A stretch of 64,000 nucleotides of DNA from Curtobacterium sp. VKM Ac-2865 (GTDB taxonomy: Bacteria; Actinomycetota; Actinomycetes; Actinomycetales; Microbacteriaceae). Location: positions 155,343 through 219,342 of the forward strand of contig NZ_JADKRZ010000007.1 of assembly GCF_015350905.1 (NCBI RefSeq), read 5' to 3'. A program made the position numbers and the translations under genes. Numbering within the stretch: the stretch's first letter is position 1; the number at the start of each line of letters is the position of its first letter. Shown piece by piece: positions 1 through 7,240 of the stretch. Under the pieces are notes generated by a model. It did not search any database, had not been told where the DNA came from, and saw nothing but the letters and a program-made list of their open reading frames with translations.

Positions 1-2
1 TC

Positions 3-119
3 ACGCTCTGCCGCGCCGCCGACCGCGCGGCGTCGGTGCCGATCCGCACGGCCCCGTGGGCAGCCGACGTGCCGTGCGCCCTCGTGCTCCGCGCCGACCG
101 GTCGACCGGGCACCGCTGA
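3..119 (+). CDS. C-terminal fragment of an unidentified protein, cut by the window edge
   Basis: Reading frame 3 is open from the left edge to a TGA at 117-119. It encodes 38 residues ending in RADRSTGHR. Almost every codon in it ends in G or C, as in the clear genes of this window, whereas the other frames are low-complexity and rich in Arg and Pro. That codon pattern is the only evidence, because the fragment is too short to identify. It would converge on the polymerase gene that ends at 184. A neighbouring cell-surface glycan function is plausible from context but not shown. Confidence 0.45.
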   Translation, partial: TLCRAADRAASVPIRTAPWAADVPCALVLRADRSTGHR

Positions 120-153
120 CACGGCGGGGGTCCGGGGCGGGTCCAGCGCGTCG

Positions 154-189
154 GGCTCAGCGAGTGGGGCTCAGCGGGTTGGCTCAGCG
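154..189. repeat. three direct copies of GGCTCAGCG
   Basis: The 9-mer GGCTCAGCG occurs at 154-162, 168-176 and 181-189, with periods of 14 and 13 bp, in the short gap between two converging genes. The third copy includes the stop codon of the minus-strand gene. No hairpin with a T-run is visible, so its role is unknown; it may only be a slippage-prone tract. Confidence 0.5.
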
Positions 190-1563
190 GGTCGCGTGCC
201 GCCGGAACTCGCGCTTCGCCGAGGGGGTGCGCGGGCCGTCGCCGGCCGACACCGGTTCCTCGCTGACGAGCACGATGCGCGACTTGACGGCGATGAGCGC
301 GAACAGCACCCAGTTGCCCTGGTAGAGCAGCCGCGACTCCGCGACGGACTGCACCAGCAGCGCGACGACGACGAGGAGCGGCAGGAGCGACACCGGGTCG
401 AAGCGGCGTGGCTGCAGGCTGGCGTCGTAGCCGATCCGGGTGGCCGAGGACCACGAGCGGTTCAGGGTCGTCAGCACGTACAGCGCGAACAGGACCAGGC
501 CGACGATGCCGGTCTGCATCCAGACGTCGAGGTACGCGTCGTGCGCCTGCAGGTACGTCACGCCGTTGCGCGGGGCGAGGTCCGCGAGCTCGGGGATGCT
601 CGGCCACCAGTAGCCGATCCAGCCGAGCCCGAGGACGGGGTGCTCGTGCACCTGCCCGAGGACCGCGTGCCAGATCTCGCCGCGGCCGGTGAAGTCCGCG
701 CTCTTGCCGAGCAGCCCCGCGACGACGCCGCGGGACAGGACGCCGACGACCACGACGACGGCCGCGATGCCGGCGATCGCCAGGTACCTCGGGGTGCGGC
801 GCTCGGTGGGGACCCGGCGCACGGCCAGGGCGGCGAGGAGCACGAGGGCGACGACCGCGGCGGCGACCACGACCGTCGAGGACCGGGTCAGCAGGAACAC
901 GACGGCGGCGACGACGAGCCAGCCGACCGCACGGTTCCGACGGATCCGACCCTCGGCGAGCTGCAGGCCGACGGCGATCGCGGCCAGGAGGGCGACCATC
1001 GCGAGCAGGTTGGCGTTGCCGGGCAGGCCCTGGATGCGCCCGCCCGTGAACAGCTCGGCGCGGGAGAAGTAGAACGCGTCCGGGATCTTGCGGTCCCCGT
1101 AGTGGGTCCAGATCGGGGCGATGGGGTGCCGCACGACGACCGCCACGACCGCCTCGAAGAGCAGGGACAGGCCGAGCACCCACCGGAACGCCAGGCTGAT
1201 CGCGTCGAGCACCCGACGCCAGGTCAGCCCGGACGCGATCGCGAACGCGACGAGGGCGCAGAGGACCTGCGCGACGAGGCTGGCGACGGTGGCGAAGCGC
1301 CAGTGCGACCACGCCACCGAGACCAGGCACCAGGCCAGGAAGAGCCACAGCGACCGCGGGGTCCGTCGGAGGGTGGGTCGGGCACGGACGACGATCGCGA
1401 CGCCCCACGCTCCCTCGAGTGCCCAGACCACGGCGGCGCCGTACCAGGTGAGCATGTTCGGGACGGCGTCCCCGGCGAACAGCGTGAAGAGCACCGCGGT
1501 GGCGAAGGCGAAGACCTCGCGCTCGGGAACGGTGCCGCGCGCCAGGGGCCAGGTGTTCGTCAC
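184..1563 (-). CDS. O-antigen ligase / Wzy polymerase-like membrane protein
   Basis: This 459-residue protein is very hydrophobic, with roughly ten or more predicted membrane segments. A large extracytoplasmic loop carries the motif QAHDAYLDVWMQTG, which resembles the conserved His-containing segment of the Wzy_C / WaaL O-antigen ligase family. Members polymerise or ligate lipid-linked glycans at the outer face of the membrane; in an actinobacterium the substrate would be a cell-wall or capsular polysaccharide. The start is a GTG at 1561-1563, chosen because TAGCCT lies 6 nt upstream and no Shine-Dalgarno is visible. An acyltransferase gene lies just upstream on the same strand. Family is fairly sure; substrate is unknown. 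Confidence 0.8.
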   Translation of the reverse strand: MTNTWPLARGTVPEREVFAFATAVLFTLFAGDAVPNMLTWYGAAVVWALEGAWGVAIVVRARPTLRRTPRSLWLFLAWCLVSVAWSHWRFATVASLVAQVLCALVAFAIASGLTWRRVLDAISLAFRWVLGLSLLFEAVVAVVVRHPIAPIWTHYGDRKIPDAFYFSRAELFTGGRIQGLPGNANLLAMVALLAAIAVGLQLAEGRIRRNRAVGWLVVAAVVFLLTRSSTVVVAAAVVALVLLAALAVRRVPTERRTPRYLAIAGIAAVVVVVGVLSRGVVAGLLGKSADFTGRGEIWHAVLGQVHEHPVLGLGWIGYWWPSIPELADLAPRNGVTYLQAHDAYLDVWMQTGIVGLVLFALYVLTTLNRSWSSATRIGYDASLQPRRFDPVSLLPLLVVVALLVQSVAESRLLYQGNWVLFALIAVKSRIVLVSEEPVSAGDGPRTPSAKREFRRHATR

Positions 1564-1569
1564 GAGGAC

Positions 1570-1575
1570 AGGCTA
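1570..1575 (-). promoter_or_regulatory. -10 element (TAGCCT), leaderless start of the polymerase gene
   Basis: TAGCCT on the minus strand ends 6 nt before the GTG start at 1563. No purine-rich ribosome site lies between, so the transcript probably begins at or next to the start codon. Confidence 0.55.
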
Positions 1576-1595
1576 ACGCCCGGGGACGGCCGCGC

Positions 1596-3710
1596 TCACC
1601 GTCCGGTCGACTGCAGTGCCCGGGCGATCCTGGCACCCAGGAACGGTGCGAGCGTGGTGGCGTAGGTCGCCGTGAGGTGCGTGGGGTCCCGGTGCACCAC
1701 GACGCCCCCGATGACCGCCGGGCAGCTGTCCGCCGTGCAGTACCAGTCGGTCATGTCGACGTACCTGGCCATCGCGCCGATCCGGGACGCGGCCTGCTGG
1801 GACCCGTCGAACGACGCCGTCGCCTGGGCCCGGGGGAGGTCGCACGCGGTCGTCGTCGGTCCCCGCATCTGCGCCAGGCAGTCGAGGGTGTCGGGGCGCG
1901 CGACCGGGTTGTCCCGGATCGCCACGACCGGAACGCCGTTGTCGGTCGCGGCCCGCCACGCCCCGACGAGCCCGTCGACGACGGTCGCCTCGTTGGTGCT
2001 GCCCGCGGGGACGATGCCCGGGCTCTTCGTCGTCGCGTGCGTCACGACGACGCCGTCGAGCTCGTCGGCGTGGGTGGTGATCCAGGCGGTCGCGGCGCGT
2101 TTCCAGCCCTGGCAGGTGTCCGTGTAGGCCTGGGACGGCGCCCACTGCTCGGCGGTCGTGAGGTAGCAGCCGATGTGCCCGGCGACGTCGATCCGCCAGT
2201 GCCGCTGCTCGGCGATCGCCCGGTACGCCGAGATCAGGGCGTTGCTGTGCGAGTCCCCGACGGCGAGCAGGTGCTTCGTGTACCCGGTCCTCGGTCCCAG
2301 GGAGCAGACGTTGAAGTCCGCCGTGGTGTTCGACCAGCACGCGTCGCGGTTCTGGTCGTCCGCCCCGGCGGCAGCGGGCGCCGGCACGCGGACGTCGGCG
2401 AGCCGCGGGTCGACGCAGGGGTCGGCCGACCCGATGCGGGCGTCGGCGCCGAAGCAGGCGACGTCACCGGCCTGCAGTCGCTCCTGGTACGCGGCGGCCT
2501 GGTCCTGCTGCACCTGGAGCGCGCCGAGGGTGCTCGCTCCGAGCGCGACGACGAGCACCGTGCTGAGGGCGCCGTAGAGCGCGACACGACGCGGCCGGAG
2601 GGCACGGGCCCACGAGGACGAGCGCAGGGGCTCCTCGACCAGGAGCGTCGTCAGCGCGGCGACCACGACCGACCCGACGAGCACGACGGCCTTCGACCGC
2701 AGGCCGAGCGGGTGCCCGAGGACGATCGGCAGCAGCACGACGGCCGGCCAGTGCCAGAGGTACACCGCGTAGGAGATCCGGCCGAGGAACGCCACCGGGG
2801 CCAAGCGCCCGAGCACGGCGAGACCGGAGTGGCCGCCGAGCAGCACCACGAGCGTCGCGCCGACCACCGGCAGCAGCGCGGCGGTGCCGGGGAACGGGGT
2901 CGCCGGGGTGATCGCCCACAGGGCCGCGAGGAGCAGGACCAGACCCAGCCACGAGCCTCCCGACCGGACCCACCGCGCCACGCGCGTGCGCGGAGCCGAC
3001 AGCACGACCGTGGACGCGAGCCCTCCGAGCGCGAACTCCCAGGCCCGCGTCGCCGTCGAGAAGTAGGCGATGCCCGGCGCGGTGCGGGTCTCGACGACGC
3101 ACCAGACGAAGGAGAGCACGACGACCGCGGCGAGCAGCACCCGCGCCGTCCGGACCGGGGAGCGCCAGCGCGTGCGGCGGAGTGCCAGTGCCAGCAGGGC
3201 CAGCAGGACCGGCAGGGCGATGTAGAACTGCTCCTCGACCGAGAGCGACCAGAAGTGCTGGAACGGCGACGGCTGGTTGTCCGAGGCCAGGTAGTCGACG
3301 GAGTCGGCCGCCAGCTGCCAGTTCTGCACGTACACCGTGGACGCGATCAGCTCGCGGCCGTACTGCCCCCAGAGCGTGCTCGGGACGGCCAGCAGCACGG
3401 CCGTGCCGGTGGCGAGCAGCGTCAGGAAGGCGCCGGGCAGCAGCCGCTTCGCCCGCCGCGCCCAGAACCGACCCAGGGCGATCCGCCCCGTCGCCACCTG
3501 CTCGCGGAGCAGGTGGCCGGTGATGAGGTACCCGGAGATGACGAAGAACACGTCCACGCCCACGAACCCGCCGGGCAGCCGGTTCGGCCACAGGTGGTAG
3601 ACGACCACGGCGAGGACGGCGAAGGCCCGCAGCCCCTGCACGTCCCACCGCGTGGTGTCGCGGACCCGCGGCCGCGGAGGCGCCGATGTGGGGTCGAGGA
3701 GTGCAGACAT
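1596..3710 (-). CDS. acyltransferase 3 (OafA/YrhL type) with C-terminal SGNH domain
   Basis: This 704-residue protein starts with about 400 residues of acyltransferase-3 membrane domain. It shows the family signature near the N-terminus: RAFAVLAVVVYHLWPNRLPG, then GGFVGVDVFFVISGYLI. A linker and an extracytoplasmic SGNH-hydrolase-like domain follow, with the nucleophile block AVGDSHSN and a late DPTHLT holding the Asp/His pair. Such fusions move acyl (often acetyl) groups across the membrane onto polysaccharides or peptidoglycan. It sits beside a glycan polymerase, which suggests O-acylation of the same polymer. The ATG at 3708-3710 is preceded by TAGACT with a 7-nt spacer. It is divergent from manA. 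Confidence 0.88.
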   Translation of the reverse strand: MSALLDPTSAPPRPRVRDTTRWDVQGLRAFAVLAVVVYHLWPNRLPGGFVGVDVFFVISGYLITGHLLREQVATGRIALGRFWARRAKRLLPGAFLTLLATGTAVLLAVPSTLWGQYGRELIASTVYVQNWQLAADSVDYLASDNQPSPFQHFWSLSVEEQFYIALPVLLALLALALRRTRWRSPVRTARVLLAAVVVLSFVWCVVETRTAPGIAYFSTATRAWEFALGGLASTVVLSAPRTRVARWVRSGGSWLGLVLLLAALWAITPATPFPGTAALLPVVGATLVVLLGGHSGLAVLGRLAPVAFLGRISYAVYLWHWPAVVLLPIVLGHPLGLRSKAVVLVGSVVVAALTTLLVEEPLRSSSWARALRPRRVALYGALSTVLVVALGASTLGALQVQQDQAAAYQERLQAGDVACFGADARIGSADPCVDPRLADVRVPAPAAAGADDQNRDACWSNTTADFNVCSLGPRTGYTKHLLAVGDSHSNALISAYRAIAEQRHWRIDVAGHIGCYLTTAEQWAPSQAYTDTCQGWKRAATAWITTHADELDGVVVTHATTKSPGIVPAGSTNEATVVDGLVGAWRAATDNGVPVVAIRDNPVARPDTLDCLAQMRGPTTTACDLPRAQATASFDGSQQAASRIGAMARYVDMTDWYCTADSCPAVIGGVVVHRDPTHLTATYATTLAPFLGARIARALQSTGR

Positions 3711-3717
3711 CGCGGAG

Positions 3718-3723
3718 AGTCTA
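3718..3723 (-). promoter_or_regulatory. -10 element (TAGACT), leaderless start of the acyltransferase gene
   Basis: TAGACT on the minus strand, 7 nt before the ATG at 3710. It is back-to-back with the manA -10 at 3764-3769, so the 65-bp gap holds two divergent, apparently leaderless promoters. Confidence 0.6.
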
Positions 3724-3763
3724 TGTATCGCGGATCGTCCACAGCGACGACACCGGCTGCCGA

Positions 3764-3769
3764 TACGCT
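3764..3769 (+). promoter_or_regulatory. -10 element (TACGCT), leaderless start of manA
   Basis: TACGCT ends 6 nt before the ATG at 3776, and no ribosome-binding sequence intervenes. This placement supports the ATG over upstream in-frame starts. Confidence 0.6.
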
Positions 3770-3775
3770 CGGGAC

Positions 3776-4978
3776 ATGTTCCTCGGCATCACCAACACCC
3801 CGCGCGACTACGCGTGGGGATCCGTCACCGCCATCCCCGAGCTCCTCGGCCGCACCGTCACCGGCGCCCCGCAGGCGGAGCTCTGGCTCGGTGCGCACCC
3901 CGGCAGCCCCAGCGTGGTCGTGAACCCCGCGATGGTCGGCGGCGCGGACACCGTGCTCGACTGGATCGCCGCCGAACCGCAGGTCGCCCTCGGCGGGGAC
4001 CGCACCGGGCTGCCGTTCCTGCTCAAGGTGCTCGCCGCCGCGGCGCCCCTGTCGCTGCAGGCCCACCCGACGCCGGAACAGGCCCGCGAGGGCTTCGAGC
4101 GCGAGGACGCCGCCGGCATCGCGCTCGACGACCCCGCCCGCAACTACAAGGACCCGTACCCGAAGCCCGAGCTCGTCGTGGCGCTCAGCGACCGGTTCGA
4201 AGCCCTGAGCGGCTTCCGCCCCGTCGAGTCCACGCTCGTCGACGTCGAGACGCTCGACGCCGGCAGCGGGCGCCTCGGGCCGCTCGTCGCCCACCTGCAC
4301 CAGGGGCTCGAGGACACCGTGCGGTGGCTCGAGGACGCCGACGGCTCCGCGCTCGCGGTCATCGACGCGGTCGGGCACCTGGCGCCGGACGTGCAGGACC
4401 CCTCCGCGAACATCGCGACCGCCGCGGCGCTCGCCGAGTCCTACCCGGGGGACCCGGGCGTGGTCGTGTCGCTGCTGATGCACCGCGTGACGCTCTCGCG
4501 CGGCCAGGCGATGTACCTGCCCGCCGGCAACATCCACGCCTACCTCGACGGCCTCGGCATCGAGCTGATGGCGCCGTCGGACAACGTGCTCCGTGGCGGC
4601 CTCACGCCCAAGCACGTCGACGTGCCGGAACTGCTGCGCGTGCTCGACTTCACGGCGTACCCGGCGCCGCTCCTCGACCCCGAGGAGATCGCCCCCGGTG
4701 TCGACCGCTTCGCGCCGGCCGGCGTGGGCTTCGCGCTCGTGCGGGTCACCGGTGACGGGCGGCCGGTCGGGCTGAGCACGGGCGGGGTGGCGCCGCTCTC
4801 CGGACCCTCGATCGCGATCTGCACCGAGGGCGTCGTGACGCTGGTCGGGGCGACCTCGGCCACGCTGCTGCGCCGGGGCGAGTCGTGCTTCGTGACCCCG
4901 GACGAGGGCGACGTCACCGTCGAGGCCGACTCGTCGGACGGCGTCACCTCGACGGTCTTCATCGCGACGGGGGCGTAG
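3776..4978 (+). CDS. manA: mannose-6-phosphate isomerase, class I
   Basis: ManA interconverts fructose-6-phosphate and mannose-6-phosphate in the cytosol, feeding GDP-mannose and mannosylated glycans. The 400-residue protein has the class I cupin layout. LKVLAAAAPLSLQAHP carries the first metal ligands (Gln, His). KPELVVAL supplies the Glu ligand. YLPAGNIHAYLDGLGIELM holds the later His and substrate Arg region. Length matches the family. An upstream in-frame ATG at 3686 would add 30 non-conserved residues lying inside the divergent gene and its promoter, so MFLGITNTPRDYAWG is taken as the start. manB is not in the window. Confidence 0.95.
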   Translation: MFLGITNTPRDYAWGSVTAIPELLGRTVTGAPQAELWLGAHPGSPSVVVNPAMVGGADTVLDWIAAEPQVALGGDRTGLPFLLKVLAAAAPLSLQAHPTPEQAREGFEREDAAGIALDDPARNYKDPYPKPELVVALSDRFEALSGFRPVESTLVDVETLDAGSGRLGPLVAHLHQGLEDTVRWLEDADGSALAVIDAVGHLAPDVQDPSANIATAAALAESYPGDPGVVVSLLMHRVTLSRGQAMYLPAGNIHAYLDGLGIELMAPSDNVLRGGLTPKHVDVPELLRVLDFTAYPAPLLDPEEIAPGVDRFAPAGVGFALVRVTGDGRPVGLSTGGVAPLSGPSIAICTEGVVTLVGATSATLLRRGESCFVTPDEGDVTVEADSSDGVTSTVFIATGA

Positions 4979-5110
4979 CGGCGCCTGTGCCTGTGGCTGT
5001 GGCTGTGGCGTCGGCTACGGCTGCTGGCAGTTCGTGTCGGCGCTCGCGCTTCTGCGGCTTCGCGCAGCGGGTGCGCGGTGGTCCGCGGCGGTCGGCGGTG
5101 CCGCGTCCGC

Positions 5111-5116
5111 TAGCGT
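5111..5116 (+). promoter_or_regulatory. -10 element (TAGCGT), leaderless start of galE
   Basis: TAGCGT lies 7 nt before the ATG at 5124, with no Shine-Dalgarno. The same geometry recurs at many genes of this window. Confidence 0.55.
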
Positions 5117-5123
5117 GGCGGGC

Positions 5124-6086
5124 ATGAGTTGGCTGGTCACCGGCGGTGCCGGGTACATCGGATCCCACGTCGTCCGGGCGCTCCGCGCGGCGGACATCGA
5201 CACCGTCGCGCTGGACGACCTCTCGAGCGGCTTCCGTTCGTTCGTCCCCGACGACGTCCCCTTCGTCGAGGGCACGATCCTCGACGGCGAGCTCGTCGCG
5301 CGGACGATCCGCGAGCACGGCGTCACGGGCGTCGTGCACGTCGCGGGCTTCAAGTACGCCGGCGTCTCCGTCGAGCGCCCGCTGCACACCTACGAGCAGA
5401 ACGTCACCGGCATGGCGACGCTCCTCCGTGCGATGGCCGACGCCGACGTCGACAAGGTCGTGTTCTCCTCGAGCGCCGCGGTCTACGGCACCCCCGACGT
5501 CGAGACGGTCGTCGAGTCCACGCCGAAGAACCCGGAGTCGCCCTACGGCGAGTCGAAGCTCATCGGCGAGTGGCTGCTGAAGGACATGGAGGTCGCGCGC
5601 GGCTTCACCACGACGTCCCTGCGGTACTTCAACGTCGTCGGCTCCGGCGTGCCCGACCTGTACGACGCCAGCCCGCACAACCTGTTCCCGCTCGTGTTCG
5701 ACGCGCTGCTCGCCGGTCGCATCCCGCGGATCAACGGCGACGACTACGCCACGCCCGACGGCACCTGCGTCCGCGACTACGTGCACGTGGCCGACCTGGC
5801 GCACTCGCACGCGATCGCCGCGGCGAAGCTCGAGGCGGGGGAGCCCCTCGACCGCGCCTACAACCTCGGCAGCGGCGACGGCGTCAGCGTCCGGCAGATC
5901 ATGGACGCGATGGCGCGCGGCACCGGCATCCCGTTCGAGCCGGAGATCGCCCCGCGTCGCGCCGGCGACCCGGACCGGATCGTCGCCACGGGCGAGGCCG
6001 CCGCGCGCGACCTCGACTGGGCGATGCGCCACACCCTCGACGAGATGGTCTCCAGCGCCTGGGAGGCCCGCCGCCGCGTCGCGTAG
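5124..6086 (+). CDS. galE: UDP-glucose 4-epimerase
   Basis: GalE interconverts UDP-glucose and UDP-galactose using tightly bound NAD, supplying galactose for surface glycans. The 320-residue protein is an extended short-chain dehydrogenase. The nucleotide-binding GGAGYIGSH is at residues 7-15, catalytic Ser is in FSSSAAVYG (about 115-117), and the YxxxK pair is Tyr141/Lys145 in SPYGESK. The C-terminal half has the substrate segment RYFNVVGS and GTCVRDYVHVADLA. The start at 5124 places MSWLVTGGAGYIGSH at the N-terminus as in homologues; a start 90 nt upstream would add a low-complexity leader. It follows manA in a polysaccharide-precursor cluster. Confidence 0.95.
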   Translation: MSWLVTGGAGYIGSHVVRALRAADIDTVALDDLSSGFRSFVPDDVPFVEGTILDGELVARTIREHGVTGVVHVAGFKYAGVSVERPLHTYEQNVTGMATLLRAMADADVDKVVFSSSAAVYGTPDVETVVESTPKNPESPYGESKLIGEWLLKDMEVARGFTTTSLRYFNVVGSGVPDLYDASPHNLFPLVFDALLAGRIPRINGDDYATPDGTCVRDYVHVADLAHSHAIAAAKLEAGEPLDRAYNLGSGDGVSVRQIMDAMARGTGIPFEPEIAPRRAGDPDRIVATGEAAARDLDWAMRHTLDEMVSSAWEARRRVA

Positions 6087-6087
6087 C

Positions 6088-6308
6088 GCGCTGCCGGCAC
6101 GGCAAGCGCCCGCGGGGCGCGCCGCTCTGCGCTGCTCCGCGCCGCGCGACCCGCCCCCTGTCGACGTCGCGCCCCGCGGTGGACATCGCGCCCCGGTGCA
6201 GCCGGGCGCGATGCCCACGCCGGGGCGCAACCCGGGCTGCTCCGCCGACCGGCCGACCCGTCGACCCGCGGAGCGCGCTGCCGGCACGGAGCGCGCTGCC
6301 GACACGGC
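6088..6308. repeat. dispersed GC-rich repeats after galE
   Basis: The first part of the 687-bp gap between galE and the whiB gene has copies of GCGCTGCCGGCACGG near 6089, 6279 and (with one change) 6296. No frame here has the codon pattern of a real gene. The nested GTCGCGCCCCG hairpin at 6165-6231 lies inside this segment. Confidence 0.5.
6165..6231. repeat. nested GTCGCGCCCCG hairpin, copy 1
   Basis: An outer arm CGTCGCGCCCCG (6165-6176) faces a diverged CGGGGCGCAAC (6221-6231). An inner hairpin forms between CATCGCGCCCCGG (6184-6196) and CCGGGCGCGATG (6202-6213), with one bulge. The same two-level layout occurs at 16099-16164. It lies after the galE stop codon and could act as a terminator or REP-like element. 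Confidence 0.55.
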
Positions 6309-6312
6309 CAGC

Positions 6313-6389
6313 GCCGCCCGCGCCGCGCCGCCCGCGCCGCGCCGCCCGCGCCGCGCCGCCCGCGCCGCGCCGCCCGCGACGCGCCGCCC
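6313..6389. repeat. 14-bp tandem repeat, about 5.5 copies
   Basis: The unit GCCGCCCGCGCCGC repeats four times exactly from 6313 to 6368. A fifth copy with one change (6369-6382) and a half copy (6383-6389) follow. It is non-coding by codon pattern. Such a tract is prone to slippage and would vary in copy number between strains. Confidence 0.8.
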
Positions 6390-6420
6390 TTTCGGCGGTT
6401 CGGACCGGCACCGCACCAGG

Positions 6421-6464
6421 GACGTCGGCTCGAACCACGGACGTCCGCGGTTCGAGCCGACGTC
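6421..6464. repeat. 44-bp near-perfect palindrome (module A, copy 1)
   Basis: Arms of 16 bp (6421-6436 and 6449-6464, core GGCTCGAACC / GGTTCGAGCC) flank the self-complementary CGGACGTCCG. Only one A/C pair fails over the 44 bp. It is flanked by GCACCA upstream and GTTGTGCG downstream, as in the copies near 14.05 kb and 33.1 kb. The remaining bases up to 6758 are GC-rich repeats (CGCCCC runs at 6530-6600) and then an AT-richer stretch that probably holds the whiB promoter. Confidence 0.75.
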
Positions 6465-6773
6465 CGTTGTGCGACGCCAGGGCGCGCCGCTGCATGCACA
6501 CGCCGCCGCGCTCGCCCGCATGCCCCGCCCCGCCCCGCGCCCGCCCCGCCCCGCGCCCGCCCGCCCCGCCCCGCGCCGACCGCCGCGCCGCCCGCCGCGC
6601 ACCCCGCGGTGTCCCCCGAGAGGCCGACAGAACCGGTGCGACACGCCCGAATGGGGGACATGACACGCCGGAACGCCCGGTGCCTCTTATGATCCGCGAC
6701 TTGACTCCGAGGAATCACACCGCTGTAATTACAGGCAACGACCGACAGCGAGACGAACCAAGGGGTGATCAGG

Positions 6774-7097
6774 GTGAGCGGTTCCGACTTCCACGCCGGA
6801 GTTCCGGAAGACTGGCACGTCGACCCCGTGGCGCTCGGCGTCCCCGGCGTCCGACGTCCGGAGACCGACGACGAGGAGAACCCGCTCGCCTGGCAGGCGG
6901 ACTCGCTCTGCGCACAGACGGACCCCGAGGCCTTCTTCCCGGAGAAGGGCGGCTCGACGCGCGAGGCGAAGAAGATCTGCACCACGTGCGAGGTCCGGTC
7001 GCAGTGCCTCGAGTACGCGCTCGAGAACGACGAGCGCTTCGGCATCTGGGGCGGCCTCTCGGAGCGCGAGCGTCGCAAGCTGCGCAAGCGCGCGTAG
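6774..7097 (+). CDS. WhiB-family iron-sulfur regulator (WhiB2/WhmD-like)
   Basis: WhiB proteins bind an oxygen- and NO-sensitive 4Fe-4S cluster and the primary sigma factor to control transcription. This 107-residue protein has the four cluster cysteines in the usual pattern: one in SLCAQTDPEAFFPEKG, then CTTCEVRSQC. The turn GIWGGLSERERRKLRKR follows. The N-terminal extension before the first Cys and the position next to the glycosyltransferase/DUF5719/DUF3499 genes match WhiB2/WhmD, which controls septation and cell division in relatives. The start is GTG at 6774, because AAGGGG at 6760-6765 is well spaced for it. The in-frame GTG at 6765 overlaps that ribosome site. Confidence 0.9.
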   Translation: MSGSDFHAGVPEDWHVDPVALGVPGVRRPETDDEENPLAWQADSLCAQTDPEAFFPEKGGSTREAKKICTTCEVRSQCLEYALENDERFGIWGGLSERERRKLRKRA

Positions 7098-7240
7098 CGA
7101 CGCGCCACCGCGCGACGGGTCCGATCTGGAGGCCCGCATCGCGCCCGCCACGCAGCAGGCCTTGATCGTCCCCACAGGTTCGCGGCGCGCCGACCCACCG
7201 GGCTGCAGCCGTGCCTCCAGTCCGTAGAGTGTCGCCCGTC

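Noticed and set aside
6313..6389. Possible CRISPR array
   Set aside because: Units are contiguous 14-mers with no unique spacers, and no cas genes are near.
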